From contig NZ_JAERRK010000010.1 of the NCBI RefSeq assembly GCF_016741775.1, positions 62,001 through 126,000 on the forward strand: a DNA stretch of 64,000 bases, read 5' to 3'. The position numbers and the translations under genes are program-made. This document shows, one piece after another, positions 49,416 to 58,809 of this stretch. Source of the DNA: Streptomyces actinomycinicus. GTDB taxonomy: Bacteria > Actinomycetota > Actinomycetes > Streptomycetales > Streptomycetaceae. Each line of letters begins with the position of its first letter. Within the stretch, counting starts at the first letter, position 1. Below the pieces are notes generated by a model. It did no database searches. It worked only from the letters and a program-made list of their open reading frames with translations, and was not told the origin of the DNA.

Positions 49416-52400
49416 GCCCTCCTCCTCAGCCGCCGCAGCCCGCACACGGCGCCCGCGGTCAGGGCGGCGGCGGACACGGTGGTCGCCCAGCGGGCCGTCC
49501 TGGAGGGCCCGGCCGGGCGGTCGGCCAGGCGCTCGGGGTGGTCGCTGGGCAGGTTGCCGTCCAGGGCGAGGGCCAGGACCTCGGCGAGGTGCAGGGCGCG
49601 GCGGCCGGTGCCGCCCTCCTCGATCTGGGTACGGCAGCTGAAGCCGTCGGCGAGGACCAGGCTGTCCGGTGCGGCCCCGCGGACCGCGGGCAGGACACCC
49701 TGTTCGGCGACGGCCATGGAGACGTCGTGGTGGCCGCGTTCGAAGCCGAAGTTGCCGGCCAGTCCGCAGCAGCCCTCGTCGAGCACCTCGGCGTCCAGGT
49801 GGGCGCGGCGCATCAGTTCGCGGTCGGCGTCGAACTTCATGACGGCGTGCTGGTGGCAGTGGGTCTGCACGGTCGCCTGCCGGGCGAGCTGCGGTGGCCG
49901 CCAGTCGTCCGGGGCGTGGTGGACGAGCTGTTCGGCGAAGGTGCGCGTCTGCCCGGCCAGCCGCTGCACGTCCTGGTCGCCGGGCAGCAGTTCGGGGGCG
50001 TCGGAGCGGAACACGGCCGTGCAGGAGGGTTCCAGGCCGATGACCGGGGTGCCGGCCTCCAGGTAGGGGTGCAGTGCGTCGAGGGTGCGGCGCAGCACCT
50101 TCTTGGCGACGGGGAGCTGGCCGGTGGAGATCCAGGTCAGGCCGCAGCACACCGGCTTGTCGGGGACGGCGACCCGGAAGCCGGCGTCCTCCAGGACTCG
50201 TACGGCCGAGACCGCGATCGCGGGGTGGAAGTAGGTGCTGAAGGTGTCGGGCCACAGGACGACGGTGCGCGGGTCGGCGGGGTCGGGCTCCGTCCGGTCG
50301 CGGGCCCGCCACCACTGGAGGAAGGATCGCTCGGCGAAGAGGGGTGCCGAGCGGGCCTCGTCGATGCCGGCCAGCCGCTTGCCCGCGCCGGCCAGACCGG
50401 GGGCGTGCAGCGCGGAGTTGACCAGGGCGGGGGCGAGCCGGGAGAGCCGCGCCCACACCGGCAGCCAGCCCATGGAGTAGTGGGCGGCGGGGCGGATGCG
50501 GCCCTCGTAGTGGTGGGAGAGGAACTCGGCCTTGAGGGTGGCCATGTCGACGCCGGTGGGGCAGTCCGACTTGCAGCCCTTGCAGGCCAGGCACAGGTCG
50601 AGGGCGTCGTTCACGGCGGTGGAGCGCCAGCCGTCCTGGACGGCGGAGTCCGCGTGGCCGTCGAGCATCTCGAACAGCAGCCGGGCCCGGCCGCGGGTGG
50701 AGTGCTCCTCCTCCATGGTGGCCCGGTAGGAGGGGCACATGACGCCGCCGGAGTGGGCGCGGCAGTTGCCGATGCCGACGCAGCGCATCACCGCGCGGTT
50801 GAAGGAGTGGTCGTCCTCGGGGAAGCCGAAGTGGGTGGCGGGGGTGGTGGGCCGCCAGGCCGGGCCGAGCCGCAGTTGCCCGTCGACGGGGTTCGGACGG
50901 ACGATCTTTCCGGGGTTCATCCGGTTGCCGGGGTCGAACAGCGCCTTCAGCTCGCCGAAGGCGGTCACGAGCCGCTCCCCGAACATCCGGGTCAGCAGCT
51001 CGCCGCGCGACTGGCCGTCCCCGTGCTCGCCGGAGAGCGAGCCGCCGTAGGAGGCGACGAGGTCGGCGGCGCGCTCCACGAACCGCCGGAAGTCGGCCAC
51101 GCCCTCGGCGGTCTTCAGCCCGAAGGGGATACGGGTGTGGACGCAGCCCTGTCCGAAGTGGCCGTACAGGGACGGGTGGTCGTAGTCGAACTCCTGGAAC
51201 AGCTTCCTGAGGTCGCGCAGATAGTCGCCGAGGCGCTCGGGCGGTACGGCGGAGTCCTCCCAGCCCTCCCAGGTCTCACGGTCGTCCGGCGGACGCGCGG
51301 TCACGCCGAGCCCGGCCTCCCGTGCCCTGAGCATCTTCTGCTCGCGTTCGGGGTTGTCGGAGAAGGCGACGTCGTCGTCCTTCTCGTGACGGCCGACGGC
51401 CCGCAGCAGCGCGTGCGCCTGTTCGTCGACGGCGTCCTGGGAGTCGCCGCTGTACTGCACCATGAGCCAGCTGTCCCCCGACGGCAGGACGTCGAGCGAG
51501 TCGAGGTAGGCGCCCTCCTCCCGCATCAGCTGGGCCATGCGCCCGTCCAGGGCCTCCAGCTGGCTGGGCGAGCAGTGCTCGAGGAGGCGGGGCACGTCGT
51601 CGGCGGCGGCGCAGATGTCCTCGTAGCCGAGGACGAGCAGCGACTGGTACGGCGGCACGGGCACGAGGTCGAGTTCGGCGCGCAGGACGGTGACCAGGGT
51701 GCCCTCGCTGCCGACGAGCGCCCTGGCGACGTCGAAACCGTTCTCGGGCAGCAGGGAGTCGAGGTTGTAGCCGGAGACCCTGCGCGGGATTCTGGGGTAG
51801 CCGTGGCGGATGTCGGCGAGGTACTCGGTGACGATGCGGTCCAGGCCGGTGTAGATCTCGGCGAGCCGGCCGCCGCCGGCGATGATCCGGGCGCGCTCGT
51901 CGGGCGGGGTGGGGCCGACCCAGGCGCGCTGGCCGTCGTAGGTGAGGATCTCCAGGCGGCGGACGTTGTCGACGGTCTTGCCGTACGCCTGGGCGGAGGC
52001 CCCGCAGGAGTTGTTGCCGATCATGCCGCCCAGCGCGCAGTGGCTGTGAGTGGACGGCTTGGGCCCGAACTGCAGCTTGTGTCGGGCGAGTTGACGGTTG
52101 AGTTCGTCCAGGACGATGCCGGGCTCCACCACGCAGCTGCGCTGTTCCGGGTCGACGGACAGCACCCTGGTGCAGTACTTGCTCCAGTCGATCACCACCG
52201 CGGTGTTGGTGGACTGCCCGGCCAGGCTGGTGCCGCCGCCCCGGGACAGGACGGGTGCGGCGAAGCGCGCGCACACCGACAGCGCCCGCGCGCCCGCCTC
52301 CACGGTGCGGGGCACGACGACGCCGAGGGGGACCTGACGGTAGTTGGAACCGTCCGTGGCGTAGGCACCGCGGCTGCCCGCGTCGAAGCGGACTTCGCCG

Positions 52401-52453
52401 TCCACCTCGGCGCGGAGGGCCGCCTCCAGGCCGGACGTGTCCGGAGGGGTCAT
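49412..52453 (-). CDS. Large FAD-linked oxidase / (Fe-S)-binding protein (D-lactate or 2-hydroxyacid dehydrogenase-like) with membrane tail
   Basis: 1013 residues. The FAD-binding PCMH domain is at about 40-260 (VLSRGGGTSLAGQSTNTAVV, GGMIGNNSCGASAQAYGKTVDNV), the FAD-oxidase C domain to about 530 (HFGQGCVHTRIPF, GEHGDGQSRGELL, DPGNRMNPGKIV). Cysteine-rich segments follow: CVGIGNCRAHSGGVMCPSY and CLACKGCKSDCPTGVDMATLKAEFL, for 4Fe-4S clusters. Then come two CCG modules (CCGLTWISTG, CCGLAGNFGFERGHHD) and a C-terminal hydrophobic helix with a basic end. It is a membrane-peripheral flavoprotein oxidising a 2-hydroxy acid and passing electrons on. The ATG at 52453 follows GAGGAGCGCAG. Confidence 0.9.
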   Translation of the reverse strand: MTPPDTSGLEAALRAEVDGEVRFDAGSRGAYATDGSNYRQVPLGVVVPRTVEAGARALSVCARFAAPVLSRGGGTSLAGQSTNTAVVIDWSKYCTRVLSVDPEQRSCVVEPGIVLDELNRQLARHKLQFGPKPSTHSHCALGGMIGNNSCGASAQAYGKTVDNVRRLEILTYDGQRAWVGPTPPDERARIIAGGGRLAEIYTGLDRIVTEYLADIRHGYPRIPRRVSGYNLDSLLPENGFDVARALVGSEGTLVTVLRAELDLVPVPPYQSLLVLGYEDICAAADDVPRLLEHCSPSQLEALDGRMAQLMREEGAYLDSLDVLPSGDSWLMVQYSGDSQDAVDEQAHALLRAVGRHEKDDDVAFSDNPEREQKMLRAREAGLGVTARPPDDRETWEGWEDSAVPPERLGDYLRDLRKLFQEFDYDHPSLYGHFGQGCVHTRIPFGLKTAEGVADFRRFVERAADLVASYGGSLSGEHGDGQSRGELLTRMFGERLVTAFGELKALFDPGNRMNPGKIVRPNPVDGQLRLGPAWRPTTPATHFGFPEDDHSFNRAVMRCVGIGNCRAHSGGVMCPSYRATMEEEHSTRGRARLLFEMLDGHADSAVQDGWRSTAVNDALDLCLACKGCKSDCPTGVDMATLKAEFLSHHYEGRIRPAAHYSMGWLPVWARLSRLAPALVNSALHAPGLAGAGKRLAGIDEARSAPLFAERSFLQWWRARDRTEPDPADPRTVVLWPDTFSTYFHPAIAVSAVRVLEDAGFRVAVPDKPVCCGLTWISTGQLPVAKKVLRRTLDALHPYLEAGTPVIGLEPSCTAVFRSDAPELLPGDQDVQRLAGQTRTFAEQLVHHAPDDWRPPQLARQATVQTHCHQHAVMKFDADRELMRRAHLDAEVLDEGCCGLAGNFGFERGHHDVSMAVAEQGVLPAVRGAAPDSLVLADGFSCRTQIEEGGTGRRALHLAEVLALALDGNLPSDHPERLADRPAGPSRTARWATTVSAAALTAGAVCGLRRLRRRA

Positions 52454-52536
52454 CTGCGCTCCTCGAGTTCCCGACGTGCTGCCCTGTCCGAAGACCGGCG
52501 AGTACCCGACAGCCGGCCAGGCAAAACCGGGGCGTC

Positions 52537-53508
52537 TCAGCGCGCGCTGCGCCGTTTCAGCGGCTCCCACCAGTCCCGGTGGTCGCGGTACCAGGCGACC
52601 GTCTCAACGAGGCCGGTGGCGAAGTCGTGGCGCGGGCGGTATCCGAGTTCGTCGCGGGCCTTGCTCCAGTCGACCGAGTACCGCAGGTCGTGGCCCTTGC
52701 GGTCGGGGACGTACGCCACCGCGTCCCAGTCCGCACCGCACGCCTCCAGGAGCAGTCCGGTCAGCTCCTTGTTGCTCAACTCCGTTCCGCCGCCGAGGTT
52801 GTAGACCTCGCCGGGGCGGCCCCCGGTGCGCACGAGGTCGATGCCCCGGCAGTGGTCGTCCACGTGCAGCCAGTCGCGGACGTTGCGTCCGTCGCCGTAC
52901 AGCGGGACTGGCAGGCCGTCGAGGAGGTTGGTGACGAAGAGCGGGATCAGCTTCTCGGGGAACTGGTGCGGGCCGTAGTTGTTGGAGCAGCGGGTGATCC
53001 GGACGTCCAGCCCGTGGGTGCGGTGCTGGGCGAGGGCGAGCAGGTCGGCGGAGGCCTTGGACGCGGAGTACGGGGAGTTCGGGGCGAGCGGGTGCGTCTC
53101 GGGCCAGGAGCCGGTCTCCGTCGAGCCGTAGACCTCGTCGGTGGAGACGTGGACGAACGGGCCGGTGCCGTGCCGCACGGCCGCGTCCAGCAGGGTCTGG
53201 GTGCCGAGGACGTTGGTGCGGACGAACTCTCCCGCCCCCTCGATGGACCGGTCCACGTGCGACTCGGCGGCGAAGTGCACCACCTGGTCGGCGTCGGCCA
53301 TGAGCTTGTCGACCAGGGCGGCGTCGCAGACGTCGCCCTCGACGAAGTCGAGCCGGGGGTGGCCGAGCGGGAGGTTGGTGAGGGTGCCGGCGTAGGTCAG
53401 TCCGTCCAGCACGGTGATGCGGGACGCGCCGGTCGGGTCCGCGGCGAGGTGCCTGCGGACGTAGTGGGAGCCGATGAAGCCGGCGGCGCCGGTCACGAGG
53501 ATGTTCAC
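52537..53508 (-). CDS. rfbB: dTDP-glucose 4,6-dehydratase
   Basis: 323 residues. The NAD motif GAAGFIGSHYVRRHL is at the N-terminus, VHFAAESHVDRSI and STDEVYGS are characteristic of RmlB, and the catalytic Tyr-Lys is in YSASKASAD. The end (DRKGHDLRYSVDWSKARDELGYRPRHDFATGLVETVAWYRDH) is typical. It makes dTDP-4-keto-6-deoxyglucose, the precursor of rhamnose and many deoxysugars. The other rml genes are not adjacent. The GTG at 53508 is the start. Confidence 0.92.
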   Translation of the reverse strand: MNILVTGAAGFIGSHYVRRHLAADPTGASRITVLDGLTYAGTLTNLPLGHPRLDFVEGDVCDAALVDKLMADADQVVHFAAESHVDRSIEGAGEFVRTNVLGTQTLLDAAVRHGTGPFVHVSTDEVYGSTETGSWPETHPLAPNSPYSASKASADLLALAQHRTHGLDVRITRCSNNYGPHQFPEKLIPLFVTNLLDGLPVPLYGDGRNVRDWLHVDDHCRGIDLVRTGGRPGEVYNLGGGTELSNKELTGLLLEACGADWDAVAYVPDRKGHDLRYSVDWSKARDELGYRPRHDFATGLVETVAWYRDHRDWWEPLKRRSAR

Positions 53509-53791
53509 GACCGGACCTCGGTCGTCCCGGTCGCGGCGGGGGTGCCCGGCCCGGGGAGCAGCACCGGAGCGTTCATTCGCCACACCTTAACGGGGAACGC
53601 GGCTCGGGTGCCGGCGGTGTTCACCGGAGGGGTGCGGCGCACCGGGCGGGACACGGCGGCGGGCGGGAGCGGCGGCCGGGCGGGCGGGAGTGGCGACCGG
53701 CGGGCAGGGTGGCGGCCGGGCGGGCGGGCGGGAAAGGCCGGATTTCGGTCGCCGGGCGGGGTGTGCGGAGGTTTCAGTCCTCGCCTCGCAC
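53509..53791. other. 283-bp spacer with degenerate GGGCGGGCGG repeats
   Basis: Contains the rfbB promoter and, at about 53645-53760, a run of degenerate 10-18-bp GGCCGGGCGGGCGG repeats. No gene seen. Confidence 0.45.
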
Positions 53792-53977
53792 TCAGTCCTC
53801 GCCTCGCACGATGTTGTCCTCGGTGCCCGGGCCCGTCCGGCCGTCCGGGGTCCGGTCCAGGACGGCGGGCAGGCAGGTGCGTACCGCCGGGTCCCGTCGG
53901 CGCTGGGCCTTCGCCCATCCCGTCTCCGCGTGGGGTATGGCCGGTTTCTCACTCGGATGCGCGGTCACGTCGTTCAT
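53792..53977 (-). CDS. Small polar protein, function unknown
   Basis: 61 residues. The sequence MNDVTAHPSEKPAIPHAETGWAKAQRRRDPAVRTCLPAVL is Pro/Arg/Ala-rich and has one Cys. The start is preceded by GAAGGAAG. It has no signal peptide and no recognised family. Its isolated position and short size make this a moderate-confidence call. Confidence 0.45.
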   Translation of the reverse strand: MNDVTAHPSEKPAIPHAETGWAKAQRRRDPAVRTCLPAVLDRTPDGRTGPGTEDNIVRGED

Positions 53978-54103
53978 CTTCCTTCTGCGCCCCGCCTGCG
54001 GCGGGAACGGTTCGCCGGGCCGACCCGGCCCGGGGGTGCGTGGTTCGTCCGACCGGGTCCCCGGGTCGCACGGCCCGCAAACACTCCCGGCCCCGGCGCC
54101 GGT

Positions 54104-54472
54104 TCACGTCCGGCCGCCGCCACCGCCGCCGAAGGACCCGCTGGAACCGGGCGACCAGCGTGAGCGGCGCTGGTCCTCGGCACGCCGGGTGCCGGCGTTG
54201 CCGAGCTGGTGCGGGGTGAGCCGTTCGCTCTCGTCGGCGGCCCGGGGCACCTCGTCGGGTTCCCGGACCTCGCTGACCTCGTGGACCGGCCCGGACGCCG
54301 GCATCTTGGGCTGCTCGTCGGGCCGCGGGGGCGCCGGTTCGCGCTCGCGCACCTTGACGCCCAGCCGGAAGGCCCAGAGCAGTCCCAGGACGCAGGCCAC
54401 TCCGGCGACCAGGATGAGGGCGTATCCGAAGACCTGAGTGCCCGCGGCTGCTTCGTACATGGCAGTGTTCAT
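54104..54472 (-). CDS. DUF6479-type single-pass membrane protein
   Basis: 122 residues. One helix near the N-terminus (VFGYALILVAGVACVLGLLWAF, about 14-36). The cytoplasmic tail has EREPAPPRPDEQPKMPASGPVHEVSEVREPDEVPR and RLTPHQLGNAGTR, motifs I associate with the DUF6479 family of Streptomyces. The last 15 residues (SGSFGGGGGGRT) are glycine-rich. Function unknown; probably an inner-membrane protein. Confidence 0.72.
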   Translation of the reverse strand: MNTAMYEAAAGTQVFGYALILVAGVACVLGLLWAFRLGVKVREREPAPPRPDEQPKMPASGPVHEVSEVREPDEVPRAADESERLTPHQLGNAGTRRAEDQRRSRWSPGSSGSFGGGGGGRT

Positions 54473-54562
54473 GGCCGTCGGGTACCCGGAGCGGCGTGCC
54501 GGATGCGCGGACCTGCGGCGGTCAGCCGGCCGGCGGCGGCCACCGCGCCCCCGTGGCCGGGT

Positions 54563-54838
54563 TCAGCTATCCTCCGTCCCCGCCGCCGCCCGTTCCACCT
54601 CCGCCTCGATCTCGGCCCGTGGACGGCCGGTGTCCCGCGCGTACTCGCTCACCGCCGTCTGCAGATCGCGGGCGAGGTCCCGCCAGGCACGCAGGGCGGT
54701 CTCGTAGGTGCCCGACTGGGCGCCCGTCATCCCTCGCTCGGCGGGCGGGCCGTAGGCGTCCCGCAGTTCCTGGACCTGGGCCTGGGCGGCGTCGGCCGCG
54801 AGCTGCTTCGCGACCAGTTCTTCGAAGGTGTGCGACAC
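54563..54838 (-). CDS. Small helical conserved-looking protein
   Basis: 91 residues from the GTG at 54838 (a much longer in-frame extension is Arg-rich shadow). The sequence is all-helical and charged: HTFEELVAKQLAADAAQAQVQELRDAYGPPAERGMTGAQSGTYETALRAWRDLARDLQTAVSEYARD. The normal codon bias and the end lying 90 bp before the DUF6479 gene support a real gene. No known family; possibly a DNA- or membrane-associated coiled protein. Confidence 0.6.
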   Translation of the reverse strand: MSHTFEELVAKQLAADAAQAQVQELRDAYGPPAERGMTGAQSGTYETALRAWRDLARDLQTAVSEYARDTGRPRAEIEAEVERAAAGTEDS

Positions 54839-54923
54839 GCCAACCGACCCTAGGCACGGGCGCCGGGCGCGCCGGTGCCGACCTGCCGTGGGCGGCCGCA
54901 CGCGCACCCGAGTGGCGGTCAGC

Positions 54924-55063
54924 CGCCGGCGAGCACGCCGTGCCCGCGGGAACCCAGCAGCCGGCGAACGCACCCCACCCGCGGGAACTCAGCAGCCGGC
55001 GAACGCCCCGTGCCCGCGGGGACTCGGCCGCCGGCGAGCACGCCGTGCCCGCGTGGTCTCAGC
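54924..55063. repeat. 35-bp tandem array (4 units) running into the stop of the second SpoIIE gene
   Basis: Four consecutive 35-bp units (54924-54958, -54993, -55028, -55063), each containing CGGCGA.C and TGCCCGCG-like blocks. Units 1 and 4 are closest. The last unit overlaps the TGA of the phosphatase gene at 55059-55061. No spacers, no leader. Confidence 0.85.
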
Positions 55064-57506
55064 CGTCCAGTACCAGGTCGGCCCACACCTGCTTGCCGCC
55101 GCTGACCGGGACCGTTCCCCAGGCCGCAGACACGGCCTCCACCAGCAGGATGCCGCGGCCCCCGGTGGCCTCCCAGCCGATGCTGGTGGGCTTCACCGGG
55201 CTGCGCGGGGAGGCGTCGGCGACGGCGAGCCGCAGCCGGTGGTTGATCAGGCTGAGGTCGAGACGGACCTGCCCGCCGGTGTGCACCAGGGCGTTGGTGA
55301 CCAGCTCGGAGACGACCAGCAGGGCGGCGTCGAGAGTGTCCGGCGAGATGCCCCAGGTGCGCAGGGTGCGCCGGGTGAAGCGGCGGGCGTGCCGGGCCGC
55401 CTCGGGCACCCGCCACACGGTCCAGCTCTCCCGCAGCGGCCGTACGGCCATGCCGTCGTAGCGCATCAGCAGCAGGGCCACGTCGTCGCCTCGGTGGGCA
55501 CGGCCCAGCAGGGCGTCGGCGACCAGGCCGAGGTGGGTGGGGTCGGCGGCGGCCAGTTCCGCGGCCAGCCGGGCCATGCCGGCGTCGAGGTCGGCGTCTG
55601 CGGACTCCACCAGGCCGTCGGTGGTCAGCGCGAGCACCGCGCCGGGCTGCAGCCGCAGCGGGGTCATCGGGAACTCGGCCTGGGCGAGCACACCGAGCGG
55701 CGGGCCGCCCTCGGCCTGCAGGATCTCGGCGGTGCCGTCCGGGTGGCGCAGCACGGGCTGCAGGTGCCCGGCGCGCACGCACCAGGCGGTGCCCTGCTCC
55801 ATGTCGACGTCGACGTAGGCGCAGGTGGCGAAGAGGTCGGTCTCCATGTCCAGCAGCAGCCGGTTGGCGTGCGCGACGACGACGTCCGGGGCGTGGCCCT
55901 CGACGGCGTAGGCGCGCAGCGCGGTGCGCATCTGGCCCATCAGGGTGGCGGCGCCGGCGTTGTGGCCCTGGACGTCGCCGATGACGAGGGCGACGTGGTG
56001 GTCGGCGAGCGGGATCACGTCGTACCAGTCGCCGCCGACCTCCAGACCCTCGTTGGTGGGCAGATAGCGGGCGACGGCGACTGCGCCGGGGAGCCGGGGC
56101 AGCCGGCGCGGCAGCAGCGTGCGCTGGAGCATGCCGACGAGTTCGTGCTCGGCGTCGAAGGCGTGGGCGCGCAGCAGGGCCTGCCCGGTCAGCGCGGCGC
56201 AGGCGGTGAGCAGGGCGCGCTCGTCGGGGGCGAACTCGCGTGGCCGGTCCCAGCCGACCAGGCAGGCGCCGGCCATCCGGCCGCCGGCCGGCAGCGGCAG
56301 GACGGCGAGGCCGCCGGGGCCGACCTCGGCGAGAGCGGGTTCCAGTGCCGAGCCGGCGGGCCAGATCCGGGCCCGGCCCTCGCGGAGCGCGGCGGCCAGG
56401 GTCGGCATGGCGCGCACCGGCGCGTCGGGCCACTCGGTGCGCCACTCGGAGCGCCACAGCTCGGGCCAGGCCTCGGGTTCGGGCGGGTCGAGGACGGTGA
56501 CGACGAGCCGGTCGTTCTCCAGTTCGGCCAGGGCGATGCGGTCGGCCTGCAGGGGCCTACGCAGGGCGGCGACGACGGCCTGGCCGACGTCCTTGACGGT
56601 GCCGGCCGTGGCGAGCGCGGCGGCCAGACGCTGCACCCGGGCCACGTCGGTGACGTCGGAACGCTGGGACGAGGCGTCGGCGACGGTGCCGACGAGGCGG
56701 GCCGGCCGGCCCTCGCCACCGGGCAGCAGCCGGCCGCGCAGCCGTAGCCACTTGGGCTGGCCGGTGGGCTGCCGGATCCGGAACTCCAGCTCGCGGTCGC
56801 CGATGGACATGTGGTCGGCCTCGACCACGGACATCAGCGCGGGCAGGTCCTCGGGGAGGGCACGGCCGAGCAGGGTCTCCACCCGGCCGTCGAAGTCCTC
56901 CCGGGCGATCCCGAACCCCCGCAGGATCGCCTCGCCGACCTCCACCCGGCCGGAGTCCATGGCCAGGCTGAAGGCGTCCGTCGGCAGTTCACCGGTGTCG
57001 CCGGCGGCGACCGGGGCGGGTACGGCGACGGCGTGGGCGATCAGTTCCAGGCAGGACCGGTCGTCGGCGCCGAAGCCGCCGGGGTGCTCGCCGACGGCAA
57101 GCAGACAGCCGCTGCCCGCCAGGCCGAGCGGCAGGGCGGCCAGGGAGAAGTCCGGGGACGGGGTGCGGCGCGCGTCCGGGAAGGCGGCCAGTTCGGCGGG
57201 ACCGAGCCAGTGCGCACGTCCGCTGCGGTGGGCCTCGGCGACCGGGGAGGCGCCCGCCGCCGGATAGCTGTCCCGCAGGCCGTACAGGGTCCGCGGCAGG
57301 CCGGCGGACTCGGCGAGGACGAGCACCGAGGGGTCGTCGCCGGGCGTGTACACCCCGGCGAACGACGCCCCGGCGAACACCAGGGCCTGTTCGAGGACAC
57401 GGCGGAGCCGGTCGGGGGTGGGCGGGGCGGCCATGAGGGGCACAAGGGCGGCTTCAGCACGCTCCGTTCTCGTGCCGCTGATCGCCGCAGCGCCCTCACT
57501 CACCAC
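55059..57506 (-). CDS. GAF-PAS-GAF-SpoIIE phosphatase fused to an RsbW-like kinase domain
   Basis: 815 residues. A GAF-like domain is at about 15-150, a PAS domain at about 165-270, a second GAF at about 285-430. The PP2C/SpoIIE phosphatase (about 440-660) carries GGDWYDV, VIGDVQGHNAGAA and LTTDGLVESADAD. At the C-terminus is a HATPase_c domain (about 690-810: VSELVTNALVHTGGQVRLDLSLINHRLRLAVADASPRSP and GGRGILLVEAVSAAWG), like an anti-sigma kinase. One protein thus both phosphorylates and dephosphorylates anti-anti-sigma factors. It starts 7 bp after the MFS stop, so it may belong to the MbtH-GNAT-MFS transcript. The GTG 57506 has no visible ribosome site. Confidence 0.9.
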   Translation of the reverse strand: MVSEGAAAISGTRTERAEAALVPLMAAPPTPDRLRRVLEQALVFAGASFAGVYTPGDDPSVLVLAESAGLPRTLYGLRDSYPAAGASPVAEAHRSGRAHWLGPAELAAFPDARRTPSPDFSLAALPLGLAGSGCLLAVGEHPGGFGADDRSCLELIAHAVAVPAPVAAGDTGELPTDAFSLAMDSGRVEVGEAILRGFGIAREDFDGRVETLLGRALPEDLPALMSVVEADHMSIGDRELEFRIRQPTGQPKWLRLRGRLLPGGEGRPARLVGTVADASSQRSDVTDVARVQRLAAALATAGTVKDVGQAVVAALRRPLQADRIALAELENDRLVVTVLDPPEPEAWPELWRSEWRTEWPDAPVRAMPTLAAALREGRARIWPAGSALEPALAEVGPGGLAVLPLPAGGRMAGACLVGWDRPREFAPDERALLTACAALTGQALLRAHAFDAEHELVGMLQRTLLPRRLPRLPGAVAVARYLPTNEGLEVGGDWYDVIPLADHHVALVIGDVQGHNAGAATLMGQMRTALRAYAVEGHAPDVVVAHANRLLLDMETDLFATCAYVDVDMEQGTAWCVRAGHLQPVLRHPDGTAEILQAEGGPPLGVLAQAEFPMTPLRLQPGAVLALTTDGLVESADADLDAGMARLAAELAAADPTHLGLVADALLGRAHRGDDVALLLMRYDGMAVRPLRESWTVWRVPEAARHARRFTRRTLRTWGISPDTLDAALLVVSELVTNALVHTGGQVRLDLSLINHRLRLAVADASPRSPVKPTSIGWEATGGRGILLVEAVSAAWGTVPVSGGKQVWADLVLDG

Positions 57507-57513
57507 GTGGCCA

Positions 57514-58809
57514 TTACAGCGCGTGTGGACCGTCGGCGCAGCCCCTGCGCGCCGGCTCGGCGGACATGGCGCGGATGCCCTTGCCGAAGGTGGCCGTCAC
57601 CGCGGCGGCGGTGACCAGCAGGGGGAAGACGAGCATGGCGGCGACCGGGCTGAAACGGGCCAGCAGGGCGCCGGCCAGGGCGGGGGCGAGCGCGGCGGCC
57701 GAGCCGGCGGCCAGCAGCACGCCGCTGACCACGCGGCCTTGCAGGTGGTCCGGTGTGACGGCGGCCTGGTGGGCGAAGAGGGCCGCGTTCGCCGTCGGGC
57801 CGAGGAACACGGCCGCGGCCAGGGGTACGGCGGCGAGGACGGTGCCCGCCAGCAGCGTGCTCACCGCCATCAGTGCGGCGGTCGCCCAGCACAGCAGTCT
57901 GATCAGGGCCGGCAGCCGCAGCCGCCGCTGGAGGGCGGGCGCCGCGAGGGCGCCGAGGAGGCCGCCCAGCGCGAAGACGGTGCCTGCGAGGCCCACCAGG
58001 AACGGGGAGACGCCGGCCCGGCGCAGGGCGAGGGTCATCGCGAAGATCATGCCGGTGAAGGCCATGTTCAGCGGAGCGGCGATCACCAGCAGGGCGCGCA
58101 GGAAGGGGTGTTCCAGCAGGAACCGCAGGCCCTGTGCGGCGGAGGCGTCGGCGGACGGGGCCGCCGCTTCCGGCCGGGCCTCCTGCAGGGGCCGCCGGAT
58201 GAGGGAGACGGCCAGCAGGGAGAGCACGTAGCTCAGCGCGTTGCCGAGGAAGGGGAGGGCACGGCCCAGCCCGAACAGCAGGCCGCCGAGCGGCGGACCG
58301 GCCAGCGCGACGCCGTAGGTGCGGGCCTCGTTGCGGGCGACGGCGCCGGTGAGCTGGCCGGGGCGGACCAGGTTGCGCACGGAGGCGTGCTCGGCGGTGC
58401 TGAAGACGGCCGTGGCGGCGGCACCGGTGACCACCACGGCGAGGACGACCGGCAGACTTGCGGTGCCCCTGGTGACCGCCCAGCCCAGGAGGGCGTAGCC
58501 GACGAGCCGCAGCAGGTCGCAGGCGATCATCAGCCGGCGCCGGTCGAGACGGTCGGCGAGGACACCGGCCGGCAGCCGGAACACCAGGGTGGTGACGAGC
58601 CCGGCGGTGCCGACGAGGCCGGCGCGCGCCGGGGACCCGGTCTGCTGGAGCACCAGCAGGGGCAGTGCGAGTTCCACCATGGCGCCGCCCAGGTCGGACA
58701 GGCACTGACCGGTCCACAGCAGATTGAAGTCCCGGTTCCGCCACAGCCCCGGGGCCGGCCGGGGGGCCGCCGCGTCGGCGGCCCCCTCGCCGAGCGGAGC
58801 CCGGCTCAT
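57514..58809 (-). CDS. MFS exporter (EntS-like)
   Basis: 431 residues with twelve hydrophobic segments. The opening RNRDFNLLWTGQCLSDLGGAMVELALPLLVLQQTGSPARAGLVGT and the loop RLPAGVLADRLDRRRLMIACDLLRLVGY are the EntS-type MFS signature, common for siderophore and natural-product exporters. It overlaps the end of the GNAT gene by 4 bp and lies downstream of MbtH and the NRPS, so it probably exports the NRPS product (inference). Confidence 0.88.
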   Translation of the reverse strand: MSRAPLGEGAADAAAPRPAPGLWRNRDFNLLWTGQCLSDLGGAMVELALPLLVLQQTGSPARAGLVGTAGLVTTLVFRLPAGVLADRLDRRRLMIACDLLRLVGYALLGWAVTRGTASLPVVLAVVVTGAAATAVFSTAEHASVRNLVRPGQLTGAVARNEARTYGVALAGPPLGGLLFGLGRALPFLGNALSYVLSLLAVSLIRRPLQEARPEAAAPSADASAAQGLRFLLEHPFLRALLVIAAPLNMAFTGMIFAMTLALRRAGVSPFLVGLAGTVFALGGLLGALAAPALQRRLRLPALIRLLCWATAALMAVSTLLAGTVLAAVPLAAAVFLGPTANAALFAHQAAVTPDHLQGRVVSGVLLAAGSAAALAPALAGALLARFSPVAAMLVFPLLVTAAAVTATFGKGIRAMSAEPARRGCADGPHAL

